Part shown: piece by piece, positions 40,693-50,405 of the stretch
Layout: every line of letters starts with the position of its first letter
How positions within the stretch are numbered: position 1 is the first letter of the stretch
NCBI GenBank assembly: GCA_002437245.1
Contig: DJOQ01000034.1
Location: 17,362-81,361 of the forward strand
DNA from: Ruminococcaceae bacterium UBA6434
GTDB lineage: Bacteria; Bacillota; Clostridia; Oscillospirales; Acutalibacteraceae
Reading direction: 5' to 3'
Length of the DNA: 64,000 bases
Notes under the pieces: generated by a model
What the model was told of the DNA's origin: nothing
What the model saw: only the letters and a program-made list of their open reading frames with translations
The model's database searches: none
Translations under genes and position numbers: made by a program

Positions 40693-41805
40693 ATGAAAAA
40701 GATAATTTCGGTTGTATTGACACTTACTTTGTTTGCGGGAATATTGATGCTTTCGGGCTGTTCGCTTAAAAACGAAAAGCTTGACATCTCCGTTCTTCTC
40801 GGAAATTACGACGTTGAAGAACTCAAAGGTACCGAAATCAACGTATATAACTGGGGAGAGTATATTTCCGACGGTGAGGGCGGAAGCGTTGACGTTATCT
40901 CGGATTTCGAAAAACTTACGGGCATTAAAGTCAATTATAATATGTATGACAGCAATGAGGACCTCTATGCAAAGCTCAAAAGCGGCGGAGTGGATTACGA
41001 TGTTATAATTCCTTCGGATTATATGGCTGAGCGCTTAAAAGACGAGGGGCTTTTGCAAAAGCTTGATTATTCGGTGATAACCAATTACGCGGGAATAGGC
41101 GACGAATACAAAAACCTTTTCTTCGACGAAAACAACGAGTATACCGTAGCTTACACGGGCGGTATGGTCGGGCTTATCTATAATACGACCATGGTTTCCG
41201 AAAAGCCCGACAGCTGGAATGTTATGTGGGACCCGAAGTACTCCGGCGAAATACTTACCTTTAATAATTCGCGAGATGCTTTCGGCGTGGCTCAGTATCT
41301 TCTCGGCTATGACGTAAACTCGACCAACCCCGACGAATGGCGTGCGGCGGCAGAAAAGCTCAAGGAGCAAAAGCCGCTGATTCAGTCATACGTTATGGAT
41401 GAGGTCTTTAATAAGATGGAGGCGGGCGAAGCCGCCATAGCTCCGTATTACGCAGGCGATTACCTTACGATGAAACAGGAGAATGACGATCTCGAATTTG
41501 TTTACCCCAAGGAGGGAACAAACAGATTTGTGGACGTAATGTGCGTTCCTACAAGCGCCAAAAATAAAAAGGCTGCCGAGCTGTTTATAAACTATATGTG
41601 CGAGCCCGAGGTGGCACTCCACAATGCGAATTATCTCGGCTATCTCTGCCCCGTTACGGCTGTTCTCGGCGACGACAGGTATGAGTATAAGGATAATGAG
41701 GTGCTCTATCCCAAGCAGGAAGTGAAAACGCAGTATTTCCACAATCTTGATCAGGATACGCTCGATCTTCTCTCAAAGCTTTGGGAGGAACTCAAGCTCG
41801 CGTAA
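40693..41805 (+). CDS. potD: Polyamine-binding lipoprotein PotD
   Basis: A 370-residue extracellular solute-binding lipoprotein. The signal peptide ends in the lipobox LSGC with C23 as lipidation site. The mature protein starts its domain at INVYNWGEYISDG, the PotD hallmark, followed by YDVIIPSDYMAERL and NSRDAFGVAQYLLG. Polyamine ligand is inferred from these and the operon; spermidine and putrescine cannot be told apart. GAAAGGATTG precedes the ATG. The operon terminator follows at 41846. Confidence 0.95.
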   Translation: MKKIISVVLTLTLFAGILMLSGCSLKNEKLDISVLLGNYDVEELKGTEINVYNWGEYISDGEGGSVDVISDFEKLTGIKVNYNMYDSNEDLYAKLKSGGVDYDVIIPSDYMAERLKDEGLLQKLDYSVITNYAGIGDEYKNLFFDENNEYTVAYTGGMVGLIYNTTMVSEKPDSWNVMWDPKYSGEILTFNNSRDAFGVAQYLLGYDVNSTNPDEWRAAAEKLKEQKPLIQSYVMDEVFNKMEAGEAAIAPYYAGDYLTMKQENDDLEFVYPKEGTNRFVDVMCVPTSAKNKKAAELFINYMCEPEVALHNANYLGYLCPVTAVLGDDRYEYKDNEVLYPKQEVKTQYFHNLDQDTLDLLSKLWEELKLA

Positions 41806-41845
41806 TGTCGGTTTCGATTATTTGTTAAAATTTCGGATATGTTTG

Positions 41846-41885
41846 GCGCGTTGCATAGGCTTCGGTCTTTGCGGCGCGCTTTTTG
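41846..41885 (+). terminator. Terminator of potABCD
   Basis: GCGCG (41846-41850) pairs with CGCGC (41875-41879), extended by an imperfect inner helix capped by a TTCG loop, then TTTTTG. Confidence 0.8.
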
Positions 41886-41930
41886 TATTTTAAATATCGA
41901 CTGTTTTTGCGCCGAACGGTTCGCTTTTTC

Positions 41931-41959
41931 TTGACTTATTGCATAAAAAGATATAGAAT
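41931..41959 (+). promoter_or_regulatory. Promoter of rny
   Basis: TTGACT (41931-41936), 17-base spacer, TAGAAT (41954-41959). The leader would be about 125 bases, AT-rich, with no fold I recognise. Confidence 0.7.
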
Positions 41960-42091
41960 ATCTAAGATAGTGTATTAGAATGCGAACAGTATTGCGATTG
42001 ATACCGTTACACTGTCAAAAACCAATAAATTTTCTTATTTTCAAGCATGAATAATCGGAAAACCAAAAATTAAAAGGAGGTGCAGAACTTT

Positions 42092-43648
42092 TTGAATCCT
42101 GTAACGATAGCTATAATAGCCGCGGCCGTGGCTGCAGTTGTTTTCGGAGTTGTCGGATTTGTACTCGGCGAGGTTCACCGTAAAAAGGTGGCGGAGTCTG
42201 CTATAGGCTCGGCTACGGAAGAAGCTACCAGAATCGTAAATCAGGCTGTTCAGACAGCGGAAAATAAAAAGAGAGAAGCGATTTTGGAAGCTAAGGACGA
42301 AATCCATTCGTTGAGATCCGAGGCGGAAAAGGAAAACAGAGAGCGCAGAGCGGAAGTTCAGCGGCAGGAACGCAGAATAATTCAAAAAGAGGAGTCTCTC
42401 GATAAAAAGACCGAGGCTCTTGAAGCAAAAGAAGAAGCTTTAAACGAAAAAGTAAAAACGGCTGATAAAAAACTCGAAGAGGTTGAAAAAATCAAAAAGA
42501 GCCAGTTCGATATGCTCGAAAAAATTTCGGGCTATACAAAAGAACAGGCAAAAACATTGCTTTTGCAAAATCTCGATGAGGAGCTCACTCACGACAAAGC
42601 CGTTAAAATTATGGACTTTGAGCAGAGAACCAAGGACGAGCAGGACGCTCTCGCGCGTGAGATAATCTCTACCGCGATACAGCGCTGTGCCGCAGACCAG
42701 GCAGCAGAAGCTACGGTTTCGGTGGTAACTCTTCCCAATGATGAGATGAAAGGTCGCATTATCGGCCGCGAGGGCAGAAACATACGTACCCTTGAAACAA
42801 TAACCGGCGTAGACCTTATAATCGACGACACGCCGGAGGCTATAACGGTTTCAAGCTTTGAGCCGGTTCGCCGCGAAATAGCAAGGCTCACCATCGAAAA
42901 GCTTATTTCGGACGGCAGAATACACCCTGCACGCATTGAGGAAATGTACGAAAAATCAAAGCGCGAGATTGAGCAGACCATACGTCAGACAGGTGAACGC
43001 GCCGTAGTTGACGCAGGCGTAAACGGTATACACCCCGAGCTTGTCAAGATACTCGGCAAACTCAAATACCGCACAAGCTACGGTCAGAATGTGCTCAATC
43101 ATTCGCTTGAGGTTTCATACATAGCAGGGCTTATGGCGGCAGAACTCGGCGCCGATGTAAAAACGGCTAAAAGAGCGGGACTTCTTCACGATATAGGCAA
43201 GGCACTTGACCGTGAATTTGAAGGCTCTCATGTCGATTTGGGCGTTGAATACGCAAGAAAATATAAGGAAAACGAGCAGGTAATTCACGCAATTCAGGCT
43301 CACCACGGCGACGTGGAGGCAAAGACCGTTGTTGCTTGTCTCGTTCAGGCGGCGGACGCCATTTCAGCCGCAAGACCCGGCGCAAGACGCGAGAATGTAC
43401 AGAATTATATCAAACGTCTTGAAAAACTCGAAGAAATAGCAACGTCGTTTGAGGGCGTTGAGAAGTCATTTGCAATTCAGGCAGGCCGTGAGATTCGCAT
43501 AATGGTTAAGCCCGATGTTATAAGTGACGATCAGATGACACTTGTTGCGCGCGAAGTTGTCAAAAAGATTGAGGATGAGCTTGAATATCCCGGTCAGATA
43601 AAGGTCAACATTATACGCGAAAACAGGACTGTCGATTACGCGAAATAA
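42092..43648 (+). CDS. rny: Ribonuclease Y
   Basis: The 518-residue membrane-anchored endoribonuclease that initiates mRNA decay in Firmicutes. One N-terminal membrane helix (about 5-25), a long Glu/Lys-rich coiled coil (30-175), a KH domain with GRIIGREGRNIRTLE (about 215-270) and the HD domain with LLHDIGKALD (about 365). The start is TTG at 42092: AAAGGAGG at 42073-42080 gives good spacing only to that codon, while the GTG at 42080 overlaps the SD. ymdB follows, as in Bacillus. Confidence 0.96.
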   Translation: MNPVTIAIIAAAVAAVVFGVVGFVLGEVHRKKVAESAIGSATEEATRIVNQAVQTAENKKREAILEAKDEIHSLRSEAEKENRERRAEVQRQERRIIQKEESLDKKTEALEAKEEALNEKVKTADKKLEEVEKIKKSQFDMLEKISGYTKEQAKTLLLQNLDEELTHDKAVKIMDFEQRTKDEQDALAREIISTAIQRCAADQAAEATVSVVTLPNDEMKGRIIGREGRNIRTLETITGVDLIIDDTPEAITVSSFEPVRREIARLTIEKLISDGRIHPARIEEMYEKSKREIEQTIRQTGERAVVDAGVNGIHPELVKILGKLKYRTSYGQNVLNHSLEVSYIAGLMAAELGADVKTAKRAGLLHDIGKALDREFEGSHVDLGVEYARKYKENEQVIHAIQAHHGDVEAKTVVACLVQAADAISAARPGARRENVQNYIKRLEKLEEIATSFEGVEKSFAIQAGREIRIMVKPDVISDDQMTLVAREVVKKIEDELEYPGQIKVNIIRENRTVDYAK

Positions 43649-43652
43649 TTTT

Positions 43653-43701
43653 TAAGCCCTGATGCCTTAAAGAGAAAAACTTTGAGTGTTGTCGGGGCTT
43701 A
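43653..43701 (+). other. Intergenic hairpin between rny and ymdB
   Basis: TAAGCCCTGA pairs with TCGGGGCTTA at 43653-43662 and 43692-43701 (one G-U), with an inner TTAAAG/CTTTGA helix. Only GCTTTTCC follows, so termination is weak at best; RNA processing or partial attenuation is possible. Confidence 0.5.
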
Positions 43702-43735
43702 GCTTTTCCGAAAATCCAAACAGAAACGGTGCATT

Positions 43736-44518
43736 ATGTCAGATACTATAAACATCCTCGCCGTGGGCGACGTTGTATCGGCGTCGGGCTGCGAAAAGCT
43801 GAGGAAATGTTTACCGAAATTAAAAAGAGAAAATAATATAGACGTAACGGTGGTAAACGGTGAAAATTCCGCTGTCGGAAACGGCATATTGCCGATGTCC
43901 GCAGACGATATTTTCACGAGCGGCGCGGACGTCGTAACCGGCGGCAATCACACCTTCAGACGTCGTGAAATATATGATGAGCTTGAGAGAAACGAGTTCC
44001 TTTTAAGACCCGCAAACTACGGGAAAGAGGCTCCCGGCAGAGGCTATACCGTTGTAGACCGCGGCTCTTTCAGAGTCGGCGTCGTAAATCTGTGCGGCAC
44101 GGTGTTTATGGAGCCGCTTGAAAACCCGTTTATCTGCATAGACAGGGTAATTGAAAAGCTCAAAGAAGAAACCGACATTATAGTTGTCGATTTCCACGCG
44201 GAGGCCACAGCCGAAAAACGAGCCATGGGCTTCTATCTTGACGGAAGGGTTTCGGCTGTGTTCGGAACCCATACCCATGTGCCCACGGCGGACGAGCAGA
44301 TATTGCCGCAGGGCACGGGATATATAACGGATATAGGTATGACGGGTCCCAAAATGTCCGTATTGGGCGTTACACCCGAGCTTGCAATAGAAAAGATGAA
44401 AACTAATATGCCGGTGCGTTTCCAAAATCCGAACGGCGACGCCGAGCTTGACGGTGTTATATTTACCGTGAGGCGTGATACGGCAAAAGCTGTTTGTGTA
44501 CAGAGAATATCGCTTTAA
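43736..44518 (+). CDS. ymdB: YmdB-family metallophosphoesterase
   Basis: A 260-residue calcineurin-like phosphoesterase. The family pattern is NILAVGDVVSASG (metal Asp), VVNGENSAVGNG (Glu/Asn), VTGGNHTFRRREI (Asn-His), VVDFHAEATAEKRAMG and FGTHTHVPTAD (metal His residues). In Bacillus YmdB cleaves 2',3'-cAMP and affects biofilm gene expression and motility; the biochemical role here is inferred. It follows rny as in Bacillus. The ATG has only a weak ribosome binding site. The next gene overlaps its stop region, with the SD directly after the stop. Confidence 0.93.
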   Translation: MSDTINILAVGDVVSASGCEKLRKCLPKLKRENNIDVTVVNGENSAVGNGILPMSADDIFTSGADVVTGGNHTFRRREIYDELERNEFLLRPANYGKEAPGRGYTVVDRGSFRVGVVNLCGTVFMEPLENPFICIDRVIEKLKEETDIIVVDFHAEATAEKRAMGFYLDGRVSAVFGTHTHVPTADEQILPQGTGYITDIGMTGPKMSVLGVTPELAIEKMKTNMPVRFQNPNGDAELDGVIFTVRRDTAKAVCVQRISL

Positions 44519-44533
44519 AAGGAGAGTGCGACC

Positions 44534-46057
44534 GTGAAAAAGAAAATATTTTCGGCAATATGCCTTTTGCTTTCTGCGGTATGTATCTTTTCCGCCTGCC
44601 GCAAAGACAATGGCAGCGGCAATTCCACCGAGCAGACGAGTTCCGCTTCCTCGGGCGGCAGCGATGTTTCTTCGGCAAACGACCTTATTTTGCCGTATTC
44701 CAAAAGCGATTCGCTGAATCCTTTTTTTGCCGTCGGCACAGAGAATATAAGTCTTACCGATTTAGCCTATGACCCGCTTTTTAAGGTCAAGGCAGACTAC
44801 ACTCCCGAAAACGCCATAGCCGAAAAGGGCGATGTTTCGGGAACTACGGTTACCGTTACGCTCTCCGGGGCGCGCTTTTCGGACGGTTCGTCCGTTTCGG
44901 CACAGGACGTTGTATATTCGTTTAACAAGGCAAAGGCGTCGTCGCGTTACGGTCAGATGCTTTCAAATATTCAGTCGGCAAAGGCGTCGGGCGGCACGGT
45001 TATCTTTACGCTTTCTTCACCGGACCCTTATGTGCTGAATGCGCTGAGCTTTCCCGTTGTCAAAAGCGGCACCGCCGACAAGGCTGAAAATATTCCGATA
45101 GGCAGCGGCCCTTATGTGTATAAAGACGGGCTGTTTTCAAAGAATGAAAATTACGGCGGCAGCGTAAATATACCCGAGATAAAGCTCTATGAGATTGAGG
45201 ATTTTACCTATGCCGAAAACGCTCTTGAAATCGGCAACGTGAATTTCCTGTTTAAGGATATGAGCGACAGTGTTTACCGTCATGTCTCGGTTGACAGCAG
45301 CACGGTCAATATGAATAACTTTGTCTTTTTGGGTATAAATGACACAAACGGAGTTTTGTCGTCGTCCGCCGTCAGAACTGCCGTCTATTACGCCATAGAT
45401 AAAAAAGATATAGCGTCTTCGTCATATCAGGGGTACGCCACGGCGGCTCCGCTTCTGTTTAATCCGGCATTCTCCGAGCTTTCCGGAGTCACAAATGTGA
45501 ATTTTGCCGAGAGTGCAAATATTGACAAAGCAAAGTCAATACTTACCAAAACAGGGTATAATAAATATGCAAAGGACGGCTCGCTGACAAACGGCTCGCA
45601 AAATCTTAAAGTGTCGCTCCTTGTGAACAGCGAAAACAGCTTCCGCACGTCGGCGGCAAACAGTATAGCCGAAAGCCTTAGGAGCATAGGCTTTAATGTA
45701 ACCGTTGATGCTGTTCCGCTCGATAAATACAATCAGAAAATATCTTCGGGCGATTTCAGCCTTTACTTGGGCGAAATAAAGCTTACCGAAAATCTTGATT
45801 TGCGCCCGTTTTTTTCGGAAAAAGGGTCTGCGTCAAAGGGTATTGACCGAACACTTCGTGTGATTACCGATTACGACGCCTTTTGCGAGGGAAGTATAGG
45901 GCTTTCGGATTTCCTTGACAGCTTTTTAAACGATATGCCGTTTGTCCCGATTTGTTACAGGAGCGGTTTTGCGGCATATAAAAAGGGCTTAAAGCCCGAT
46001 TTCTCGTATTCCTCCGACCATCTCTATGCGGGAATTTGCCGTTGGACATTGGGTTGA
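44534..46057 (+). CDS. Family 5 solute-binding lipoprotein, peptide-type
   Basis: A 507-residue extracellular substrate-binding protein of the oligopeptide/nickel type (SBP_bac_5). Lipobox FSAC with C22; then a Ser/Gly-rich linker (25-48), and the domain with LTDLAYDPLFKVKADYTPEN, ARFSDGSSVSAQDVVYSFNKA and YAIDKKDIASS typical of the family. It is shorter than most (about 530-600). The start is GTG at 44534 with AAAGGAGAG immediately after the ymdB stop. No permease or ATPase gene is adjacent, so it is an orphan component. Confidence 0.88.
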   Translation: MKKKIFSAICLLLSAVCIFSACRKDNGSGNSTEQTSSASSGGSDVSSANDLILPYSKSDSLNPFFAVGTENISLTDLAYDPLFKVKADYTPENAIAEKGDVSGTTVTVTLSGARFSDGSSVSAQDVVYSFNKAKASSRYGQMLSNIQSAKASGGTVIFTLSSPDPYVLNALSFPVVKSGTADKAENIPIGSGPYVYKDGLFSKNENYGGSVNIPEIKLYEIEDFTYAENALEIGNVNFLFKDMSDSVYRHVSVDSSTVNMNNFVFLGINDTNGVLSSSAVRTAVYYAIDKKDIASSSYQGYATAAPLLFNPAFSELSGVTNVNFAESANIDKAKSILTKTGYNKYAKDGSLTNGSQNLKVSLLVNSENSFRTSAANSIAESLRSIGFNVTVDAVPLDKYNQKISSGDFSLYLGEIKLTENLDLRPFFSEKGSASKGIDRTLRVITDYDAFCEGSIGLSDFLDSFLNDMPFVPICYRSGFAAYKKGLKPDFSYSSDHLYAGICRWTLG

Positions 46058-46096
46058 GATGACGAGAGCTTCTTTTACCGCTTTCGGAACAGCGTA

Positions 46097-46125
46097 TTGT
46101 GTTTAGGCGGTTTATGGTATATAAT
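46097..46125 (+). promoter_or_regulatory. Promoter of yloU-fakA-recG
   Basis: TTGTGT (46097-46102), 17-base spacer, TATAAT (46120-46125). Transcription would start near 46132, ruling out the ATG at 46114 as the yloU start for this transcript. Confidence 0.7.
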
Positions 46126-46179
46126 AACAGCATTACAGGAAAGGAGAATATTGCGCTCTTCAGCAATATAAACCGATAT

Positions 46180-46533
46180 ATGATTAAAATTGAAAATTAT
46201 CTCGGCGTTATTGAGATACATCAGCACTATTTTTCGGAGCTTATCGGTCAAACCGTAACCTCGTGTTTCGGTGTTGCCGGTATGGCAAACAGCGGTGCGT
46301 CACAGGGGCTTCGGTCGCTTCTTTTTAAACGTAAGAATTATCCCGACAAGGGCGTCAGCGTGCGTGCCGACGGCGGTGATCTGATAATAGACCTTCACAT
46401 AATCGTGACCTACGGCGTTAATATCGGAACCATTGTGGATTCCATAACAAACAAGGTCAGGTATACCGTCGAGCAGTCAACGGGTCTCGGCGTAAAAAAA
46501 GTCAATGTGTTTGTTGACGGAATGAAAGAATAA
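46180..46533 (+). CDS. yloU: Asp23/Gls24 family protein (YloU-like)
   Basis: A 117-residue protein of the Asp23/DUF322 family, found next to fatty-acid kinase genes in Firmicutes and linked to envelope homeostasis. Signatures are LGVIEIHQHYFSELIGQTV, CFGVAGMANSG and LIIDLHIIVTYGVNI. The length matches Bacillus YloU (120). The start is uncertain: the ATG at 46180 has no ribosome binding site nearby, while an AAAGGAG at 46140-46146 lies about 33 bases upstream and is close to an in-frame ATT at 46150. Homology begins with the later ATG. fakA follows after 17 bases. Confidence 0.88.
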   Translation: MIKIENYLGVIEIHQHYFSELIGQTVTSCFGVAGMANSGASQGLRSLLFKRKNYPDKGVSVRADGGDLIIDLHIIVTYGVNIGTIVDSITNKVRYTVEQSTGLGVKKVNVFVDGMKE

Positions 46534-46550
46534 TTAGGAGTGTACAAATT

Positions 46551-48221
46551 TTGTTAACAGGTAAGCAGTTTAAACGCGCTTTCATTTCCGGCGCTAACAA
46601 TATACTGAATCACAGAAAAGACGTTGACGCGCTCAACGTATTTCCGGTACCCGACGGCGATACCGGAACCAATATGTCAATGACCTCCTCCGCGGCTGTG
46701 AGAGAACTTCAGGTAATAGACGACGATGATATAAGCGTTGTGTCCTCAAAAATCGCCGCTGCTCTTTTAAGGGGCGCGCGAGGAAATTCGGGCGTTATAT
46801 TATCATTGGTTTTCAGAGGAATTTCAAACGGCTTTAAAGGTAAAAAAGAGGTCGGCGGCAAAGACCTTGCCGCGGCACTCACTCTCGGCAAAGAGTCGGC
46901 TTATAAAGCCGTAATGAAGCCCACCGAGGGTACTATTTTAACTGTTGTACGCAAGGCGGCGGCAGCGGCTGAGGAGCTTTCGTCCGATGACTGCGGCGCC
47001 GTTCTCGACGAGGCTTACCGTGCGGCACAGGAGGCTCTTGAAACCACCCCCGAGCTTTTGCCCGTTCTCAAAGAGGCAGGCGTGGTAGACGCCGGCGGTC
47101 AGGGCTTCCTCTATATACTTGACGGTATAAGAGGCTATATAAACGAGGGTAAGTTTATAGAAAATAACGACGATGCTTCACCCGTAAAAAGCAATGCCGA
47201 AGAAAACAAATCCGTTGTGGCAGCGGCTTCGGGTGACATCAAATACGGTTATTGCAGCGAGTTCCTCATAACAAAATCGAAAAATCCCGAGAGCACGCCG
47301 CTCAAATTAAAGGCGTATCTTGAATCGATAGGCGACTGCGTTGTTGTGGTTGACGATGACGATATAGTAAAGGTTCACGTCCACTCAAACGAACCCGGCA
47401 ATGTAATTCAGGCAGCCCTTAAAATAGGTCCGCTCATAAACATAAAAATAGACAATATGCGTTATCAGCACGCAAACGCGGATGTCGGTATGGACGCCAA
47501 AAAGGACGATAAAGAAGAAAATTTAAGCCGTGATGCCGAAATCAATAAGGTACAGCCGACCAAAGACTACGGCTTTGTGGCTGTCGCGGCAGGCGACGGT
47601 ATGGCAGAGCTTTTTAAGGAGCTCGGCTGTGATGTCGTTGTTTCGGGCGGACAAACCATGAATCCGAGTACTGATGATATTTTAAACGCTGTTGAGTCAA
47701 CTCCCGCAAAGCACGTTTTTGTTTTACCAAACAACAAAAATATTATAATGGCGGCGGAGCAGACCGTAAACCTTGCGGACAGGGGCGTCAGCGTTATCGC
47801 AACAAAGACAATCCCTCAGGGCATAACCGCTATGCTCAATTTTGACGAGAGCCTCTCAAGCGAAGAAAATCACCTTAATATGGCAAAGGCTGCGGAAAAT
47901 GTGCACACGGCTCAGGTTACGTTTGCCGCACGCGACAGCGTATTCGGCGGTCAGAAAATCAAAGAGGGTCAGTATCTCGGTATGGAGGACGGCAAAATAA
48001 CCCTTGTGGAGGATGACCTTGTAAACGCCGCATACAGAGTTACACGCCGCCTTGTCAAAAAATTCGGAGGCTCGCTGATAACCGTATTTTACGGTGAGGA
48101 CGCAGACGAAAATTCGGCAAACGTACTTTCGGCACGTTTACAGGAGCGTTTCCCCAATGTTGAGGTAAATGTCATTAACGGCGGTCAGCCGGTCTACTAC
48201 TTTATTTCGTCCGTCGAATAA
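46551..48221 (+). CDS. fakA: Fatty acid kinase FakA (DAK2 domain, YloV)
   Basis: A 556-residue protein that phosphorylates FakB-bound fatty acids so exogenous acids can enter phospholipids. The N-terminal DAK2 domain carries DALNVFPVPDGDTGTNMSMT with the metal-binding Asp residues and RGARGNSGVILS; a middle linker (205-240) and a C-terminal DegV-like half (about 240-556) follow, the FakA architecture. The start is TTG at 46551 with TTAGGAGTG ten bases upstream. It follows yloU and precedes recG, as in Bacillus without sdaA. No fakB (DegV) gene is in the window. Confidence 0.92.
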   Translation: MLTGKQFKRAFISGANNILNHRKDVDALNVFPVPDGDTGTNMSMTSSAAVRELQVIDDDDISVVSSKIAAALLRGARGNSGVILSLVFRGISNGFKGKKEVGGKDLAAALTLGKESAYKAVMKPTEGTILTVVRKAAAAAEELSSDDCGAVLDEAYRAAQEALETTPELLPVLKEAGVVDAGGQGFLYILDGIRGYINEGKFIENNDDASPVKSNAEENKSVVAAASGDIKYGYCSEFLITKSKNPESTPLKLKAYLESIGDCVVVVDDDDIVKVHVHSNEPGNVIQAALKIGPLINIKIDNMRYQHANADVGMDAKKDDKEENLSRDAEINKVQPTKDYGFVAVAAGDGMAELFKELGCDVVVSGGQTMNPSTDDILNAVESTPAKHVFVLPNNKNIIMAAEQTVNLADRGVSVIATKTIPQGITAMLNFDESLSSEENHLNMAKAAENVHTAQVTFAARDSVFGGQKIKEGQYLGMEDGKITLVEDDLVNAAYRVTRRLVKKFGGSLITVFYGEDADENSANVLSARLQERFPNVEVNVINGGQPVYYFISSVE

Positions 48222-48260
48222 CAGGACGTTTTTCAAAAACAGTTCCCGGATGTGTTCATA

Positions 48261-50294
48261 ATGGACTTTTCAACCGAAATTAAATATTTAAAGGGTGTCG
48301 GACCTGCTCGTGCCGAGGCGTTTTCAAAGCTCGGCGTCGATACGGTCGGCGCCCTTTTGCGCTTTTATCCGCGTGCATATGAGGATTGGAGTAATATAAT
48401 ACCGATAAGACAGGCGCCGCCGGGTACTGAATGTTGTATACGCGGCGTCGTGAGCTATGCCCCGACTAAGGTGAGAATCCCCGGCGGAAAGTTCCTTTCA
48501 AAAACAAGTATAACCGACGGAAAAGGTATACTGAACCTGGTCTTTTTTAACAATAAATATATCGGCAATATGCTGAAAGAGGGCGAAGAGTATCTCTTTT
48601 TCGGCAAAATAACCGCTGATAAGCACGGCATAAAAGAAATGGTGTCCCCGTTGTTTTCAAAGGAAGCGGGGAACGGCAGAATACGCCCCATATATCCGCA
48701 GACGGCGGGTTTAAGCTCCAAGCTTACGGAGAAATGTACCATGCAGGTGCTGAAAAACTGTAAGGAAATACCGGAGTTTATGCCGCCCGAAATACTCGCG
48801 GAAAACGACCTTTGCTCTCTCGATTTTGCTATACGTAACATACATTTCCCCGAGAGCTTTGAGGCGCTTGACAAGGCGAAAAAAAGACTGATTTTTGATG
48901 AGCTGTTTATATTGCAGCTGGGGCTTTTGTCAATCAAGAACAGAACCGACGAAGAAAAAACCGATATGGTGCTCAAAAAAGACTGCACCGAGGAGTTCTA
49001 TGCCCGACTGCCGTTTTCGCCGACGGGAGCACAAAAAAGAGCGATTTTTGAGGCTTTTTCCGATATGAGCTCGGGTGAGCCGATGAATCGTCTGCTTCAG
49101 GGGGATGTGGGCTCCGGTAAAACCCTTGTGGCGGCGGCACTCATATACAATACCGCGAAAAACGGTATGCAAAGTGCGTTTATGGCGCCTACTGAGGTTC
49201 TCGCGGAACAGCATTTCAGAACGCTCTCAAAAATATTTGACGGTACCGATATAAAAACGGTACTGTTGACGGGCAGCAGTACCGAAAAAGAAAAGAGAGA
49301 AATTAAAAAGGCGATACGCGACGGCTCTGCGGACCTTGTCATAGGAACGCACGCAATTATACAGAACGATGTGGAGTTCTTGCGCCTCGGATTAGCCGTC
49401 ACCGACGAGCAGCACAGATTCGGTGTGGCTCAGCGGGCGGCGCTTTCAAAAAAAGGTCAAAATCCCAACATTCTCGTTATGTCCGCTACGCCCATACCGA
49501 GAACACTCGGTCTTATAATTTACGGCGACCTTTCGGTGTCGGTTCTTGACGAGCTGCCGCCGGGCAGGCAAAAAACCGAAACATACTGCGTGTCGCAGGC
49601 TCTTCACGAGAGAATATACAACTTCATAAAGAAGCATCTTGATAAGGGCTATCAGGCATATATAGTTTGTCCGCTCGTGGAAGAGGGCGACAGCGACCTG
49701 ATACCTGCACAGGAATATTGTAAATTTCTGCAAAATACCGCATTCAAGGGTTACAGGCTCGGGCTTTTGCACGGGCAAATGAAATCAAAGGAAAAAGACA
49801 ATATAATGCGCGATTTTGAGAGCGGAAAAATACAGCTTCTTGTGTCCACCGTGGTTATCGAGGTAGGAGTGGACGTGCCGAATGCCGTGATTATGGTTAT
49901 AGAGAACGCCGAGCGTTTCGGGCTTTCACAGCTCCACCAGCTGCGCGGCAGAGTGGGCAGAGGTAATGCTTTGTCCACGTGCATTTTGGTGTCGGACGCA
50001 CAAAATGATGAGGCGAAACGCAGATTTGATATAATGTGCAAGACCACCGACGGATTTTTGATAGCGGATGAGGACCTTAAAATGCGCGGTCCGGGCGACT
50101 TTTTCGGCTCGAAGCAGCACGGCTTGCCGTCGCTTCGAATAGCGGATATTTTAACCGATACCAAAATACTGGAAGAGGCTCAAAAGAGCGCGCAAAAGAT
50201 AATTGCAACCGACGGCAAACTGCAACTGCCGGAGCATAAAAACATAAAACGTCGGATTGATAAGATGTTCGGAAACGGTTATGTAAAAGCGTAA
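48261..50294 (+). CDS. recG: ATP-dependent DNA helicase RecG
   Basis: A 677-residue helicase that remodels stalled replication forks and branch-migrates junctions. The N-terminal wedge/OB domain covers about 1-240 (IKYLKGVGPARAEAF, then the OB fold), and the motor has Walker A GDVGSGKTLVA, DEQH box TDEQHRFG, MSATPIPRTLG and QLRGRVGRG. Full family length. The ATG at 48261 is preferred over a GTG three codons earlier; both have weak ribosome binding sites. Confidence 0.97.
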   Translation: MDFSTEIKYLKGVGPARAEAFSKLGVDTVGALLRFYPRAYEDWSNIIPIRQAPPGTECCIRGVVSYAPTKVRIPGGKFLSKTSITDGKGILNLVFFNNKYIGNMLKEGEEYLFFGKITADKHGIKEMVSPLFSKEAGNGRIRPIYPQTAGLSSKLTEKCTMQVLKNCKEIPEFMPPEILAENDLCSLDFAIRNIHFPESFEALDKAKKRLIFDELFILQLGLLSIKNRTDEEKTDMVLKKDCTEEFYARLPFSPTGAQKRAIFEAFSDMSSGEPMNRLLQGDVGSGKTLVAAALIYNTAKNGMQSAFMAPTEVLAEQHFRTLSKIFDGTDIKTVLLTGSSTEKEKREIKKAIRDGSADLVIGTHAIIQNDVEFLRLGLAVTDEQHRFGVAQRAALSKKGQNPNILVMSATPIPRTLGLIIYGDLSVSVLDELPPGRQKTETYCVSQALHERIYNFIKKHLDKGYQAYIVCPLVEEGDSDLIPAQEYCKFLQNTAFKGYRLGLLHGQMKSKEKDNIMRDFESGKIQLLVSTVVIEVGVDVPNAVIMVIENAERFGLSQLHQLRGRVGRGNALSTCILVSDAQNDEAKRRFDIMCKTTDGFLIADEDLKMRGPGDFFGSKQHGLPSLRIADILTDTKILEEAQKSAQKIIATDGKLQLPEHKNIKRRIDKMFGNGYVKA

Positions 50295-50320
50295 CAGTTT
50301 CCTTACGATGTTCGTTAAGG

Positions 50321-50349
50321 TTGAAATTTGTCGCTTTATGTGTTAAAAT
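50321..50349 (+). promoter_or_regulatory. Promoter of the M23 peptidase gene
   Basis: TTGAAA (50321-50326), 17-base spacer, TAAAAT (50344-50349), 57 bases before the ATG. Confidence 0.7.
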
Positions 50350-50405
50350 TATTATCAATACTTTCGGTGCCGTGTGATTTTTAACGTCACCGCTGTGAGG
50401 CTAAT

